From: Pedobacter sp.
GTDB lineage: Bacteria > Bacteroidota > Bacteroidia > Sphingobacteriales > Sphingobacteriaceae
Direction: 5' to 3'
NCBI GenBank assembly: GCA_008015505.1
Contig: SSFR01000014.1
Coordinates: forward strand, 161,148-225,147
DNA length: 64,000 bases
The notes below the pieces were generated by a model, which had not been told where the DNA came from, did no database searches, and saw nothing but the letters and a program-made list of their open reading frames with translations. Shown here in pieces: positions 35,393-43,823 of the stretch. The position numbers were made by a program, and so were the translations under genes. The stretch's first letter is position 1. Each line of letters starts with the position of its first letter.

Positions 35393-36302
35393 CTTCAAGA
35401 ACTTAGCTCCAGTTGTGTTGTTTGTGTATAATAGACCTTATCATACAATTCAAACCATCAATAGTCTAAAGAATAATATTCTTGCAGACCAAAGTGACTT
35501 AGTTATATACGCTGATGGGCCAAAAGATGAACAAAATAGTATTCAGGTCCAAGAGGTTGTAAATTATCTCCAAACAATTGACGGATTTAAAACGATTCAT
35601 ATTCATGAGAGAAAAACCAATTATGGTCTAGCTCAAAACATCATTGATGGGGTAAGTCAAACACTTGTTAAGTACAATAAAGCCATAATCGTAGAAGACG
35701 ACCTAGTTACTTCCCCCTATTTTCTTCAATACATGAATGAAGCACTCGACTACTATGCAGAAAAAGAAGATGTAGCATGTATTCATGGCTATGTTTATCC
35801 GCTTGATAAAACCCTGCCGAAGCCATTCTTTTTGAAAGGTGCAGACTGCTGGGGTTGGGGTACTTGGAAAAGGGCTTGGGATCTATTTAAACCTGATGGA
35901 CAAATACTTCTTGATCGAATTATTGAAAAAGGCCTAGCAAAAGAATTTGATTTTGATAATTCCTACCCCTATCTCCAGATGCTAAAAGATCAAATAGCTG
36001 GACTAAATAATTCGTGGGCCATTCGGTGGTATGCTTCTGCTTTTTTGAAAAACAAATTGGTGCTCTATCCCAATCATTCGCTGGTGCAAAATATTGGACA
36101 TGATTCCAGTGGCACCCACAGTGGTGTCACTTCTAAGTTTGATATTCGTCTTTCTACTTCAAAAGTACCAGTAGAGGTAGAGATCGCTGTAAGTAAAGCG
36201 GGTTACAAGGCTTTTGTTAACTATTTCAATTCCATTAAAGCTCCAAACAAAATGAGTTTTGGTAAAAAAATCAAAAATTCACTTAAGAATCTACTTAAAT
36301 AA
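35385..36302 (+). CDS. GT-A glycosyltransferase (GNT-I-like)
   Basis: 305 residues from a GTG overlapping the previous stop by 8 bp. Opens APVVLFVYNRPYHTIQTINSL, a GT-A nucleotide-binding start. The EDD in IVEDDLVTSPYFLQYMNEAL is the DxD-type metal site typical of the GNT-I/GT13-like and related families. FFLKGADCWGWGTWKRAWDLF is the acceptor-side block. Transfers a sugar to a surface glycan. Acceptor and donor unknown. Confidence 0.8.
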   Translation: MNNFKNLAPVVLFVYNRPYHTIQTINSLKNNILADQSDLVIYADGPKDEQNSIQVQEVVNYLQTIDGFKTIHIHERKTNYGLAQNIIDGVSQTLVKYNKAIIVEDDLVTSPYFLQYMNEALDYYAEKEDVACIHGYVYPLDKTLPKPFFLKGADCWGWGTWKRAWDLFKPDGQILLDRIIEKGLAKEFDFDNSYPYLQMLKDQIAGLNNSWAIRWYASAFLKNKLVLYPNHSLVQNIGHDSSGTHSGVTSKFDIRLSTSKVPVEVEIAVSKAGYKAFVNYFNSIKAPNKMSFGKKIKNSLKNLLK

Positions 36303-36314
36303 TTCGATTCTGAA

Positions 36315-37139
36315 ATGAAAAAATTAATCAAGAAAATATTTGGAAAAGACATTAAAAGGAACCAGTATGGCTGGTTTGGCGATTATCCAAATTGGCAAAT
36401 GGCAGTGAATAATACGAGCGGATATGCTTCCAAAAATATTCTTGAAAAAACCAAAAATGCACTATTGAAAATAAAAGCAGGAGAAGCAATATATGAGCGC
36501 GATTCTGTTTTGTTTGACAAAAAGCAATATCCCTTTCCCTTGATTTCTTGTTTGCTTCATATTGCCAGTGGGAATAATAACAAATTAAATGTGATAGACT
36601 TTGGAGGGTCACTAGGAAGTAGCTGGTTTCAAGTCAAAGATTTCTTGAAATATCTAACGAAAGTAAACTGGCATGTGGTAGAGCAAAAAGAATACGTCAG
36701 TTGTGGAAAGGAGCTATTTAAAAATGATGAACTAGATTTCTTTTATAACATCGATGAAAGTATAACTATACAAAAACCGAATGTAATCGTCCTATCAAGT
36801 GTTATACAATACTTAGAGAAACCACATGATTTTATAAACAAGCTTATTGATTATAACATTGATTATATCCTTTTTGATCGTACGGCATTCGTTCTGCGAG
36901 AAAAAGATAGATTGACCAAACAGATTGTCCCTCCAGAAATATATGAGGCATCCTATCCAGCCTGGTTTTTCAATGAAAAAAATTTCTTAAAGCCTTTCCT
37001 ACATAAATACGATCTCATAGCAGAGTTCACTTCATATGTTGAAGGCGAATCAATGATGAACATCGATAACCAACCAATCGGATACGATAAAGGATTTCTA
37101 TTAAAAAAATTAGATGCTCAACTTTTGCACACTCTTTAA
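36315..37139 (+). CDS. Putative methyltransferase, TIGR04325 type
   Basis: 274 residues. The opening GWFGDYPNWQMAVNNTSGYA and the SAM-binding-like LNVIDFGGSLGSSWFQVKDF mark the TIGR04325 group of methyltransferases found in polysaccharide clusters. An NVIVLSSVIQYLEKPHDF segment follows as in class I enzymes. Its last 26 bp overlap the next glycosyltransferase gene, so the pair is coupled. It probably caps or modifies a sugar. Confidence 0.78.
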   Translation: MKKLIKKIFGKDIKRNQYGWFGDYPNWQMAVNNTSGYASKNILEKTKNALLKIKAGEAIYERDSVLFDKKQYPFPLISCLLHIASGNNNKLNVIDFGGSLGSSWFQVKDFLKYLTKVNWHVVEQKEYVSCGKELFKNDELDFFYNIDESITIQKPNVIVLSSVIQYLEKPHDFINKLIDYNIDYILFDRTAFVLREKDRLTKQIVPPEIYEASYPAWFFNEKNFLKPFLHKYDLIAEFTSYVEGESMMNIDNQPIGYDKGFLLKKLDAQLLHTL

Positions 37140-38106
37140 CACAACCTATATTTCTCGAGGTGTGGCCATGTATGAATCGTTAGAAAGGCAATGTCCCTCT
37201 TTTAACTTATACATCTTCGCCTTTGACCAGGTCTGTTTTGATACATTAACAAGACTATCGCTAAAAAATGCGATTATCATCTCGCTTAGTGAATTTGAAG
37301 ACAAAGAATTATTAGCCATAAAACCCACTCGATCACCAGGCGAATACTGCTGGACTTGTACACCATCAACAATATTATATTGTATTAAGAAATATAATAT
37401 TGATAAGTGCACGTATATCGATGCAGACTTATTATTTTTCGCCGATCCAACAATATTGATTGAAGAACTTGGTGAGACCCATTCAGTACTTATCACCGAA
37501 CATCGATACACCCAGAAGTATGATCAAAGAACTACTAGTGGAAAATACTGTGTTCAGTTTATTACATTTAAAAATGACCGGAATGGCTTAACCGCACTAA
37601 ACTGGTGGAGAAATGCTTGTTTGGAATGGTGCTTCAATCGCCTTGAAGACAATAAGTTTGGCGATCAAAAGTATTTGGATGACTGGTTAACCAGATTTGA
37701 AGGAGTAAAGGAATTACAAAATTTGGGTGGTGGTGTAGCCCCCTGGAATGTACAACAATATGTCTTCAAACGTAGCAACAATCGAGTTGTAGGAAAAGAA
37801 CTAAGTAGCGGAAAAGATTTTAATCTGGTTTTTTATCATTTTCATGACTTTAAGTATGCTGTAAGTAATATTTTCCTCTTTACGAACTCCTATGAACTAA
37901 CTAACTATGTGGTTAAACTTATCTATAAGCCATACGCCACTAGTCTAACACACGCAGAAGCTAAACTCAAAACTGTGAATCCTACCATAAAGCCGCATGA
38001 AGAAATTAATATTAACTGGCTCGGACGTTCATTACAAAAAACCTTAAGAATTACTTTATTGGGTCACTACAAAAACTATTACCGCAAAAACTATTTATTA
38101 AAATAA
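37114..38106 (+). CDS. Glycosyltransferase, GT8/nucleotide-diphosphosugar type
   Basis: 330 residues. Starts FCTLFNTTYISRGVAMYESL, with the DxD metal motif in CTYIDADLLFFADP and a conserved pattern FGDQKYLDDWLTRFEGV. GGVAPWN later fits acceptor binding. The ATG lies 26 bp inside the end of the previous gene. Last plus-strand gene of this block; the next three run in the opposite direction. Confidence 0.78.
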   Translation: MLNFCTLFNTTYISRGVAMYESLERQCPSFNLYIFAFDQVCFDTLTRLSLKNAIIISLSEFEDKELLAIKPTRSPGEYCWTCTPSTILYCIKKYNIDKCTYIDADLLFFADPTILIEELGETHSVLITEHRYTQKYDQRTTSGKYCVQFITFKNDRNGLTALNWWRNACLEWCFNRLEDNKFGDQKYLDDWLTRFEGVKELQNLGGGVAPWNVQQYVFKRSNNRVVGKELSSGKDFNLVFYHFHDFKYAVSNIFLFTNSYELTNYVVKLIYKPYATSLTHAEAKLKTVNPTIKPHEEININWLGRSLQKTLRITLLGHYKNYYRKNYLLK

Positions 38107-38129
38107 TGGCCTATCTAATCACCTCACCC

Positions 38130-38900
38130 CTATTTGAGCAAATGAATTTTTTTCAACCATTTAACTATTCGTTGTTTATTCCATCTATCAAATTCAGTAT
38201 AGTCAGGCATAAATGTGGGAAAGCTTGAGGATAGACATTCTTTTTGTTCTTTAAATATAATATCCGCACCTTGTCTCGAAGAGCTAATTCCGTTTAGGAG
38301 AAAACATGCTAGTACCATATCTAGGTGTTTGTAACTCACATTGTGTTTACATATCGCCTCAATAAAGAATTTCCAATCGGCGCAAATCCTTAAACTTTCA
38401 TCGTAGCCTCCATACTTTGTAAATAACTCCCTTTTAATAAAAGAACCTGGATGAGGTAAAGTATCAGATAGGAAATATTTGAATGAAAGTATGGCTGGAT
38501 AGTTTTTTATATAATTTCCTGTGTCTGCAACAATTTCTAGATCCGTATAAATGATATCAAAATAATTATCTAGCTGAGAAATTGCTTCTTGTACCACAGT
38601 TGGCTCCCTCAAAAAGTCTCCACTGTTTAAAAATAGCAAATATGCCCCAGAAGCGATTTTAATGCCTTTATTCATCGCGTGATAAATACCCTGATCCGGC
38701 TCACTCACCCAATGGGTCAACCGATCTGCATATTGCAAAATCACATCTTTACTTTTATCGGTGGAACCTCCATCCACAACGATATGCTCAAAATCTTGCC
38801 AGCTTTGCCCTATAACACTCTGCATCGTTTTGACTAAACCAGAAGCATTATTATAATTGATTGTGATAATAGAAAGTATTGGATTAGCTATCTGCCTCAT
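38130..38900 (-). CDS. GT2 family glycosyltransferase
   Basis: 256 residues. SIITINYNNASGLVKTMQSV, the HIVVDGGSTDKSKDVI block, EPDQGIYHAMNKGI and LFLNSGDFL are the typical motifs of WcaA-like GT2 enzymes (two metal-binding acidic clusters). Third of three minus-strand genes. Its start touches the stop of the GT4 gene upstream (shared base 38900), a tight operon. Adds a sugar to a growing surface chain. Confidence 0.88.
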   Translation of the reverse strand: MRQIANPILSIITINYNNASGLVKTMQSVIGQSWQDFEHIVVDGGSTDKSKDVILQYADRLTHWVSEPDQGIYHAMNKGIKIASGAYLLFLNSGDFLREPTVVQEAISQLDNYFDIIYTDLEIVADTGNYIKNYPAILSFKYFLSDTLPHPGSFIKRELFTKYGGYDESLRICADWKFFIEAICKHNVSYKHLDMVLACFLLNGISSSRQGADIIFKEQKECLSSSFPTFMPDYTEFDRWNKQRIVKWLKKIHLLK

Positions 38901-39970
38901 TACTTATGATTTATAAATAAATTCTCTAACCTATTTGCTGATTGTTCACAAGAAAATTGAGCCACACGCTGAATACCTTGATACGCAAGATGCATCCTAT
39001 AACTAGAGTCTTCCATGAGCCTACATATTCCAGCAATTAGCCCTTGAACATCTCTCGGATTCACCAAAACAGCTGTCTGCTCGTCCATAAATTCTGTGTG
39101 CCCTTGAATACGCGTACAAACACAAGCACAGCCACAAGCCATAGCCTCCATAGGTGGCAGTCCCCACCCTTCCTGCAAACTGGGTGATACAAAAATCGCT
39201 GACTGATTATACAGCTCTAACAAATTAGTCGGATTGCAATGATAGGTAAACCCATCGGGTAAATTCTTCGGAGGATTGGAGTAAACTCCAAATAATGTTA
39301 CCTGCAAATGCGGATACCTCTTTGCGACTTGTATTAAAGCTTCCAATCCATATTGAGTGCCTTTACCTATTTCCTCAGAATACAACATAATAACTCTTGA
39401 CCCTAAACGAGCTTCAATAGGCGCCCGCACAAAAAACTCCCGATGGTCAAGACCATTAGGAATAATGGGTATAGTTTTCTGAGTGTGTTGGAAGACAAGC
39501 TTCTGAATATGGCTTGAAATTGCTAAATATTGAATTGGAAGATGATATGATTGCTGAATTTCCATTTTATGTTCGGGGTGATGACTGCCATCATCCTGAA
39601 TCAAATTGTATTTCGTTCCCTTACTTGGACTCAAAGCTGTCATTTCAGTCGCGGTAGCCCACCAAGTGGAAAATACAATATCCGCATCCCGTATAAGATG
39701 ATTACTTACCCATGCGATCTGAACACTTTGAATAAGCTCACTTAAGGAAAACCACATCGGTCGCTTAGTCACTCTTTTACTTAAAAAGCGCTGCAATAAA
39801 TATAAGCACCATGAGCGTAAGCTTTTTCGATTTAGACCACGTGTCTTCTTTGCATGATAAACCACTACATCATGCCCCCGCTCTGCCAACAAATTAGCAT
39901 ATTGATACATAACCTTAACTCCTCCTCCCGGACGTTCTATAAAAAAAGGAAGTAATATATTGATTCTCAT
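38900..39970 (-). CDS. GT4 family glycosyltransferase
   Basis: 356 residues, GT-B fold. Starts MRINILLPFFIERPGGGVKVM, with GEGxxK-like SEEIGKGTQYGLEALIQVAK and the nucleotide-sugar site SPSLQEGWGLPPMEAMACG followed by GHTEFM. It overlaps the upstream gene by 4 bp (39967-39970) and abuts the GT2 gene downstream. Soluble retaining glycosyltransferase, probably for a capsule or O-antigen unit. Confidence 0.9.
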   Translation of the reverse strand: MRINILLPFFIERPGGGVKVMYQYANLLAERGHDVVVYHAKKTRGLNRKSLRSWCLYLLQRFLSKRVTKRPMWFSLSELIQSVQIAWVSNHLIRDADIVFSTWWATATEMTALSPSKGTKYNLIQDDGSHHPEHKMEIQQSYHLPIQYLAISSHIQKLVFQHTQKTIPIIPNGLDHREFFVRAPIEARLGSRVIMLYSEEIGKGTQYGLEALIQVAKRYPHLQVTLFGVYSNPPKNLPDGFTYHCNPTNLLELYNQSAIFVSPSLQEGWGLPPMEAMACGCACVCTRIQGHTEFMDEQTAVLVNPRDVQGLIAGICRLMEDSSYRMHLAYQGIQRVAQFSCEQSANRLENLFINHK

Positions 39971-40791
39971 GGAAGCCCTAAATAATCTGTCTTTTTAGTA
40001 AAAAATTTATAGTACTGCCTAGCCAAAAAAAGTCCTAAACGCGTATTCCAAAGCAAACTAGCCCAATTACATCCCGAAATATAAAATCGGGTAATCGTTG
40101 TCAATATAAATCGACTTCTGAAAGCCCTTCGATACTTATTAATTAAATCTCCCCTTAGCTTGTAGAAAGAGGCATCTGCATTGCCTTCACTTTTATGAAG
40201 CAAATTAAAATCAATTACGTAAGACCTATAACCCAATGTATCAGCAATCAAACATATATCCGACCCATACATATGGAAACCCCTCAAATCCCGAGACAAA
40301 GCTAGATTGGCATCTTTCCTTACCACCATCCAATTTTCGTCTACACTCATCACCCGTAAAGGCAATAGCGTTTCCACATGCCTCTCACCAGATAAACTAG
40401 TGATATGCCTTGCCAGCCATTTCAAATTCACACCACCTGCATTTCCTAAAACGCCCCAATGCGGATCAACTCGATCCATTTGCTTGATACATTGAATCAA
40501 ATCATCTTTGCCATGATCCTGCAGCAACACATCCTGATGACATAATATGATATACTTCCCCTGTGCCTGCTGCAAAAAAAGATTTAAGCCACTAAAAGCA
40601 TCATACCTGCACCCTTCCGAATTATCTATATATAAATACTCACAACAATCATGTGTAAAACCACGACTGACAAAAGAACACATCATTTGGCCATACTCTT
40701 CCTTTCTTGTCACCAAAGTACAAACAGAAAATTCGTATGGATAAGTTACTTCTTCCGTTAAAGCTTTTGCCTGATGAATAAAATCGAGCAT
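39967..40791 (-). CDS. GT-A-like glycosyltransferase
   Basis: 274 residues. FSVCTLVTRKEEYGQMMCSF resembles a GT2 opening and GKYIILCHQDVLLQDHG carries the acidic metal-site motif in the variant HQDV seen in some GT2-like enzymes. HMYGSDICLIADTLG may be the second acidic site. First gene of a minus-strand operon of three, coupled by a 4-bp overlap to the GT4 gene. Family member by pattern, less typical than its neighbours. Confidence 0.68.
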   Translation of the reverse strand: MLDFIHQAKALTEEVTYPYEFSVCTLVTRKEEYGQMMCSFVSRGFTHDCCEYLYIDNSEGCRYDAFSGLNLFLQQAQGKYIILCHQDVLLQDHGKDDLIQCIKQMDRVDPHWGVLGNAGGVNLKWLARHITSLSGERHVETLLPLRVMSVDENWMVVRKDANLALSRDLRGFHMYGSDICLIADTLGYRSYVIDFNLLHKSEGNADASFYKLRGDLINKYRRAFRSRFILTTITRFYISGCNWASLLWNTRLGLFLARQYYKFFTKKTDYLGLP

Positions 40792-40860
40792 ATAGATATC
40801 TAGTATAGAGTTGCGAAAGTAGTTATTTAAACCCTAAATAAGCCATTTAATACTTTTATT

Positions 40861-40868
40861 TAGCTTTG
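40861..40868 (+). promoter_or_regulatory. -7 box abutting an ATG (TAGCTTTG)
   Basis: TAGCTTTG fits TAnnTTTG exactly and is followed by only CCCA before the ATG of the GT2 gene. This is the same spacing as the box in front of the OstA-like gene and would give a leaderless mRNA. No -33 partner is seen. Confidence 0.45.
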
Positions 40869-40872
40869 CCCA

Positions 40873-41814
40873 ATGACACTTAATCCTCCTAACCTACCCT
40901 TAGTTTCTATCGTTTTGGCTACCTACAATGGAGAAAAATATCTAAAACAACAGTTAGATAGTATTCTACAACAGGACTATCCCAATATTGAACTGGTCAT
41001 TACCGACGACTGCTCCTCAGACCGTACACTTTCTATACTTAAAGAATATGCTAGCCATCATTCCCATATCCACGTATATACCAACGATTCTACCCTGGGA
41101 CTAAACAAAAATTTTGAGAAGGGTATGCTTCTTGCCCAGGGAGAGTATATTGCCATATCTGATCAGGATGATATTTGGAAAAGTGAAAAAATAAGTGTAC
41201 TCATGAGCGAATTAGAGCACCATATGATTGTTTATCATGACTCTGAACTCATCGATGCTACCGGTTCTCCCCTAAATAGAAAATTATCAGAAATCAATCG
41301 ACTGAGTAATTTTACCAGCTGCTTGAACTATGCCATTGCCACTCGTGTGCCTGGTCATACTATGCTGTTCAGAAGAGAACTTATTGCCCAATGTGTTCCA
41401 TTCCCTCAGCATACACTTTACGATCACTGGTTGGCGTTTGTGGCCACTTTTAACTCAGACATCAAATTTATCCCCGAAACATTGGTTTCTTATAGACAAC
41501 ATGAAAACAACACCTTCGGAGCTGATTTTACCAAACGAACAAAAAAGATTAAAAAAAAGAAACACTCATCCAATAAACACCAACTCACCAGAGAACGAAT
41601 CCAACTCTTCTATGATAAATGCCCTCCAACATTAAGCGAACAAAAAAAAGTATTACACGATTTATTAATGAGTTATGAGGATTTTTCCTTGAAAAACAAC
41701 TTCCGACGAATGATACTTTTCTTTAAGTATCACCCCATTTTCCTAGCTCACAAAAAATATGGACCAATCAGAAAATGGCTTTATTGCTTAAAAACATTTA
41801 TCAAGATGCCGTAA
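40873..41814 (+). CDS. GT2 glycosyltransferase, rhamnosyltransferase-like
   Basis: 313 residues. LVSIVLATYNGEKYLKQQLDSI, ITDDCSSDRTLSI and AISDQDDIWKSEKI are the exact motif order of GT2 enzymes annotated as rhamnosyl- or fucosyltransferases. A highly basic stretch (TKRTKKIKKKKHSS) precedes the C-terminal helices, possibly for membrane contact. Lone plus-strand gene between minus-strand transferase genes. Confidence 0.87.
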   Translation: MTLNPPNLPLVSIVLATYNGEKYLKQQLDSILQQDYPNIELVITDDCSSDRTLSILKEYASHHSHIHVYTNDSTLGLNKNFEKGMLLAQGEYIAISDQDDIWKSEKISVLMSELEHHMIVYHDSELIDATGSPLNRKLSEINRLSNFTSCLNYAIATRVPGHTMLFRRELIAQCVPFPQHTLYDHWLAFVATFNSDIKFIPETLVSYRQHENNTFGADFTKRTKKIKKKKHSSNKHQLTRERIQLFYDKCPPTLSEQKKVLHDLLMSYEDFSLKNNFRRMILFFKYHPIFLAHKKYGPIRKWLYCLKTFIKMP

Positions 41815-41829
41815 CTATAAACAGCCTTT

Positions 41830-42897
41830 CTACGATCCCAAACACCTGTCATATAAGTCTAGATACTGGTCAGCAGCCCTATCCCAAGAAAATTGCGAAG
41901 CATGCTCCATTACCGCTTTTTGAAGATTATTTCTTCGAAAATTGTTAAGTCCTTCAATAAAGACCTCTTGCATGGCTTCAGGATTGAAACTATCGAAATA
42001 AAAAGCCACGTCCCCCCCAATTTCAGGTAAGGATGTTTTGTTAGAAAGAAAGACGGGTTTACCAAAATGCATCGCCTCTAGTACTGGCAAGCCAAAGCCT
42101 TCAGCAATTGAAGGAAAAACAAAAGCCAAACAATGTTGATAGTACCAAGCTTTATCAGCATCAGTAATCGGTCCAATTAATTTAACACGACCTACACAAC
42201 CAAACCGACGCGCCTCCTCCAGTATTTGTTTCCGATAACCAGAATCAATCCCAGCGATAATTAATTCAAAGTCATTATCTGCCAACAAGGCTGGTAAAAC
42301 ATGAAAATTTTTTTTAGGACGAACCACCCCGACTGTGAACAGAAATGGACTACCAGGACGATACAAAGGCTCGTAAAATGGAGGCACTGTAAGCTTATCT
42401 GCACCATTGTGAATAACCTGGATTTTGCTGGCAACATGAGGAAAGTAACTAAGTACTTCATTTTTGACAAAATGAGAAATCGTCACTACTTGGTCACATG
42501 CATCCATATTTCGCCTAATTCGCTTGAGATATCGATTTATCCTCGAGGCATGACCAGGAGTTTGATGCAGAAAATTAAAATCATGAATGGTTAAAATTTT
42601 TTTACCTCTGACCTGTCCGGGTCTCAACTCACAAAGCTGATCGGTATGATGAACAAGCTGAAAACGACTCTCTGGCAAGAAAAAAATTTTATGAAGTGGA
42701 GACACACGAATGACATCTACTTTGCCTTTAAAATCACTATATGTACTCCTAGGAAGATAATAAGTCAGCTTAAACTGCCTATTATACTTCAATAAAGCAT
42801 ACCCTAAACCTTTCCCAAAATGATAAAAACCCGTATTCCGACTTTTCATCGAAGAGAAAGCAACTAATACAGAAGGCTTTTTATTAATATTTAGCAT
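41830..42897 (-). CDS. GT4 family glycosyltransferase
   Basis: 355 residues, GT-B fold. KILTIHDFNFLHQTP, FTVGVVRPKKNFHVLPAL and FVFPSIAEGFGLPVLEAMHFGKP followed by LPEIGGDVAFYFD are standard GT4 (mannosyl/galactosyltransferase-like) motifs. It is the last transferase of the 34.7-42.9 kb run. No flippase, polymerase or export gene is seen in the window, so this run is not a complete capsule locus. Confidence 0.9.
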   Translation of the reverse strand: MLNINKKPSVLVAFSSMKSRNTGFYHFGKGLGYALLKYNRQFKLTYYLPRSTYSDFKGKVDVIRVSPLHKIFFLPESRFQLVHHTDQLCELRPGQVRGKKILTIHDFNFLHQTPGHASRINRYLKRIRRNMDACDQVVTISHFVKNEVLSYFPHVASKIQVIHNGADKLTVPPFYEPLYRPGSPFLFTVGVVRPKKNFHVLPALLADNDFELIIAGIDSGYRKQILEEARRFGCVGRVKLIGPITDADKAWYYQHCLAFVFPSIAEGFGLPVLEAMHFGKPVFLSNKTSLPEIGGDVAFYFDSFNPEAMQEVFIEGLNNFRRNNLQKAVMEHASQFSWDRAADQYLDLYDRCLGS

Positions 42898-42957
42898 GGG
42901 TCCTAAGAGATCAACTTATAGCGTTTGTTTAACGTTTTAATCTTGGGCCAATTTATA

Positions 42958-42985
42958 ATCCCCCCCTTTTTTGGAGAGGGGGATT
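42958..42985 (-). terminator. Terminator hairpin after the YbhB-like gene
   Basis: AATCCCCC and GGGGGATT pair around a 12-base loop within the 110 bp after the YbhB-like gene. On the minus strand the stem is followed by ATAAATT, only a weak T-run. Confidence 0.5.
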
Positions 42986-43007
42986 TGTTGTGAAAACTGG
43001 CAGTCAA

Positions 43008-43556
43008 TTATCGTTTGTAATAAGCAACAATGGAGGCTTTTTCAATGGTATTGGCATTAAGAACATAACCTACCGTAGCAGGTCCTGCTTGTTGATCTAA
43101 GCCCAGCTTCTCTTTTTTGAGCGCATAAATCGTGATGATATACTGATGAAACCCATGTCCTTCCGGTGGGCATGGCCCACCATAACCTGGTTTTCCAAAA
43201 TCGGTCATACCTTGAATACTTCCTGAGGGTAAAAGGCTGCTACTCGGATTTCCGGCATTAGCTGGTACAAAATTAGCTGTTGCAGGAATATCAAAGACGA
43301 CCCAGTGCCACCAACCACTACCTGTAGGAGCTAATGGATCGTACACAGTGATCGCATACGACTGAGTTCCCTTAGGTGGATTTACCCATGATAGCTGAGG
43401 GGATATGTTTTCTCCTTTGCAACCAAATCCATTAAATTCTTGTTTGGGAGACATTTGCCCACCAAGATCATCACTTTTTAGTGTAAAAGTATTTTGGGCT
43501 TGGCTAACAGTGGCCAAACCAACTAAAGCGATTAATGTTAAGCGTAATTTTTTCAT
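43008..43556 (-). CDS. YbhB/YbcL family PEBP-like protein
   Basis: 182 residues with a signal peptide (MKKLRLTLIALVGLATVSQAQ). Phosphatidylethanolamine-binding-protein fold: CKGENISPQLSWVNPPKGTQ, the DPLAPTGSGWWHWVVFDIPA block and GPCPPEGHGFHQYIITIYAL form the conserved anion pocket. Periplasmic; physiological ligand unknown. It is a single gene with its own upstream gap of 267 bp to the SusC gene. Confidence 0.92.
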   Translation of the reverse strand: MKKLRLTLIALVGLATVSQAQNTFTLKSDDLGGQMSPKQEFNGFGCKGENISPQLSWVNPPKGTQSYAITVYDPLAPTGSGWWHWVVFDIPATANFVPANAGNPSSSLLPSGSIQGMTDFGKPGYGGPCPPEGHGFHQYIITIYALKKEKLGLDQQAGPATVGYVLNANTIEKASIVAYYKR

Positions 43557-43758
43557 GTTTTCGTTTTTTAGTAGTGTGCTGAAATATATGATAATTCTGG
43601 ATGGGGCAAAGGTGGTAAAAAATGGACGGAAGAAGAATGGGATACAAACCTATTTGTGTAAAAACTATGATAAAGCCAGTCTAAAGTTTTTTACCGAATC
43701 AAAACCTCAGACCATCTTATAAATAAAAAAATAAAATTTTTGATTTAAAGTTTATTTA

Positions 43759-43789
43759 TTGACATTTAGCGCCTATTCGCGCTTATTAT
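43759..43789 (+). promoter_or_regulatory. Possible promoter of the SusC/SusD pair
   Basis: TTGACA, 19 bases, TATTAT, about 35 bases before the SusC ATG. This resembles the general sigma70 layout more than the Bacteroidetes TTTG/TAnnTTTG form, so it is only a candidate. Confidence 0.3.
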
Positions 43790-43823
43790 ACCTGTTTCAC
43801 CTACTGTTAGCAACTGATTATTT

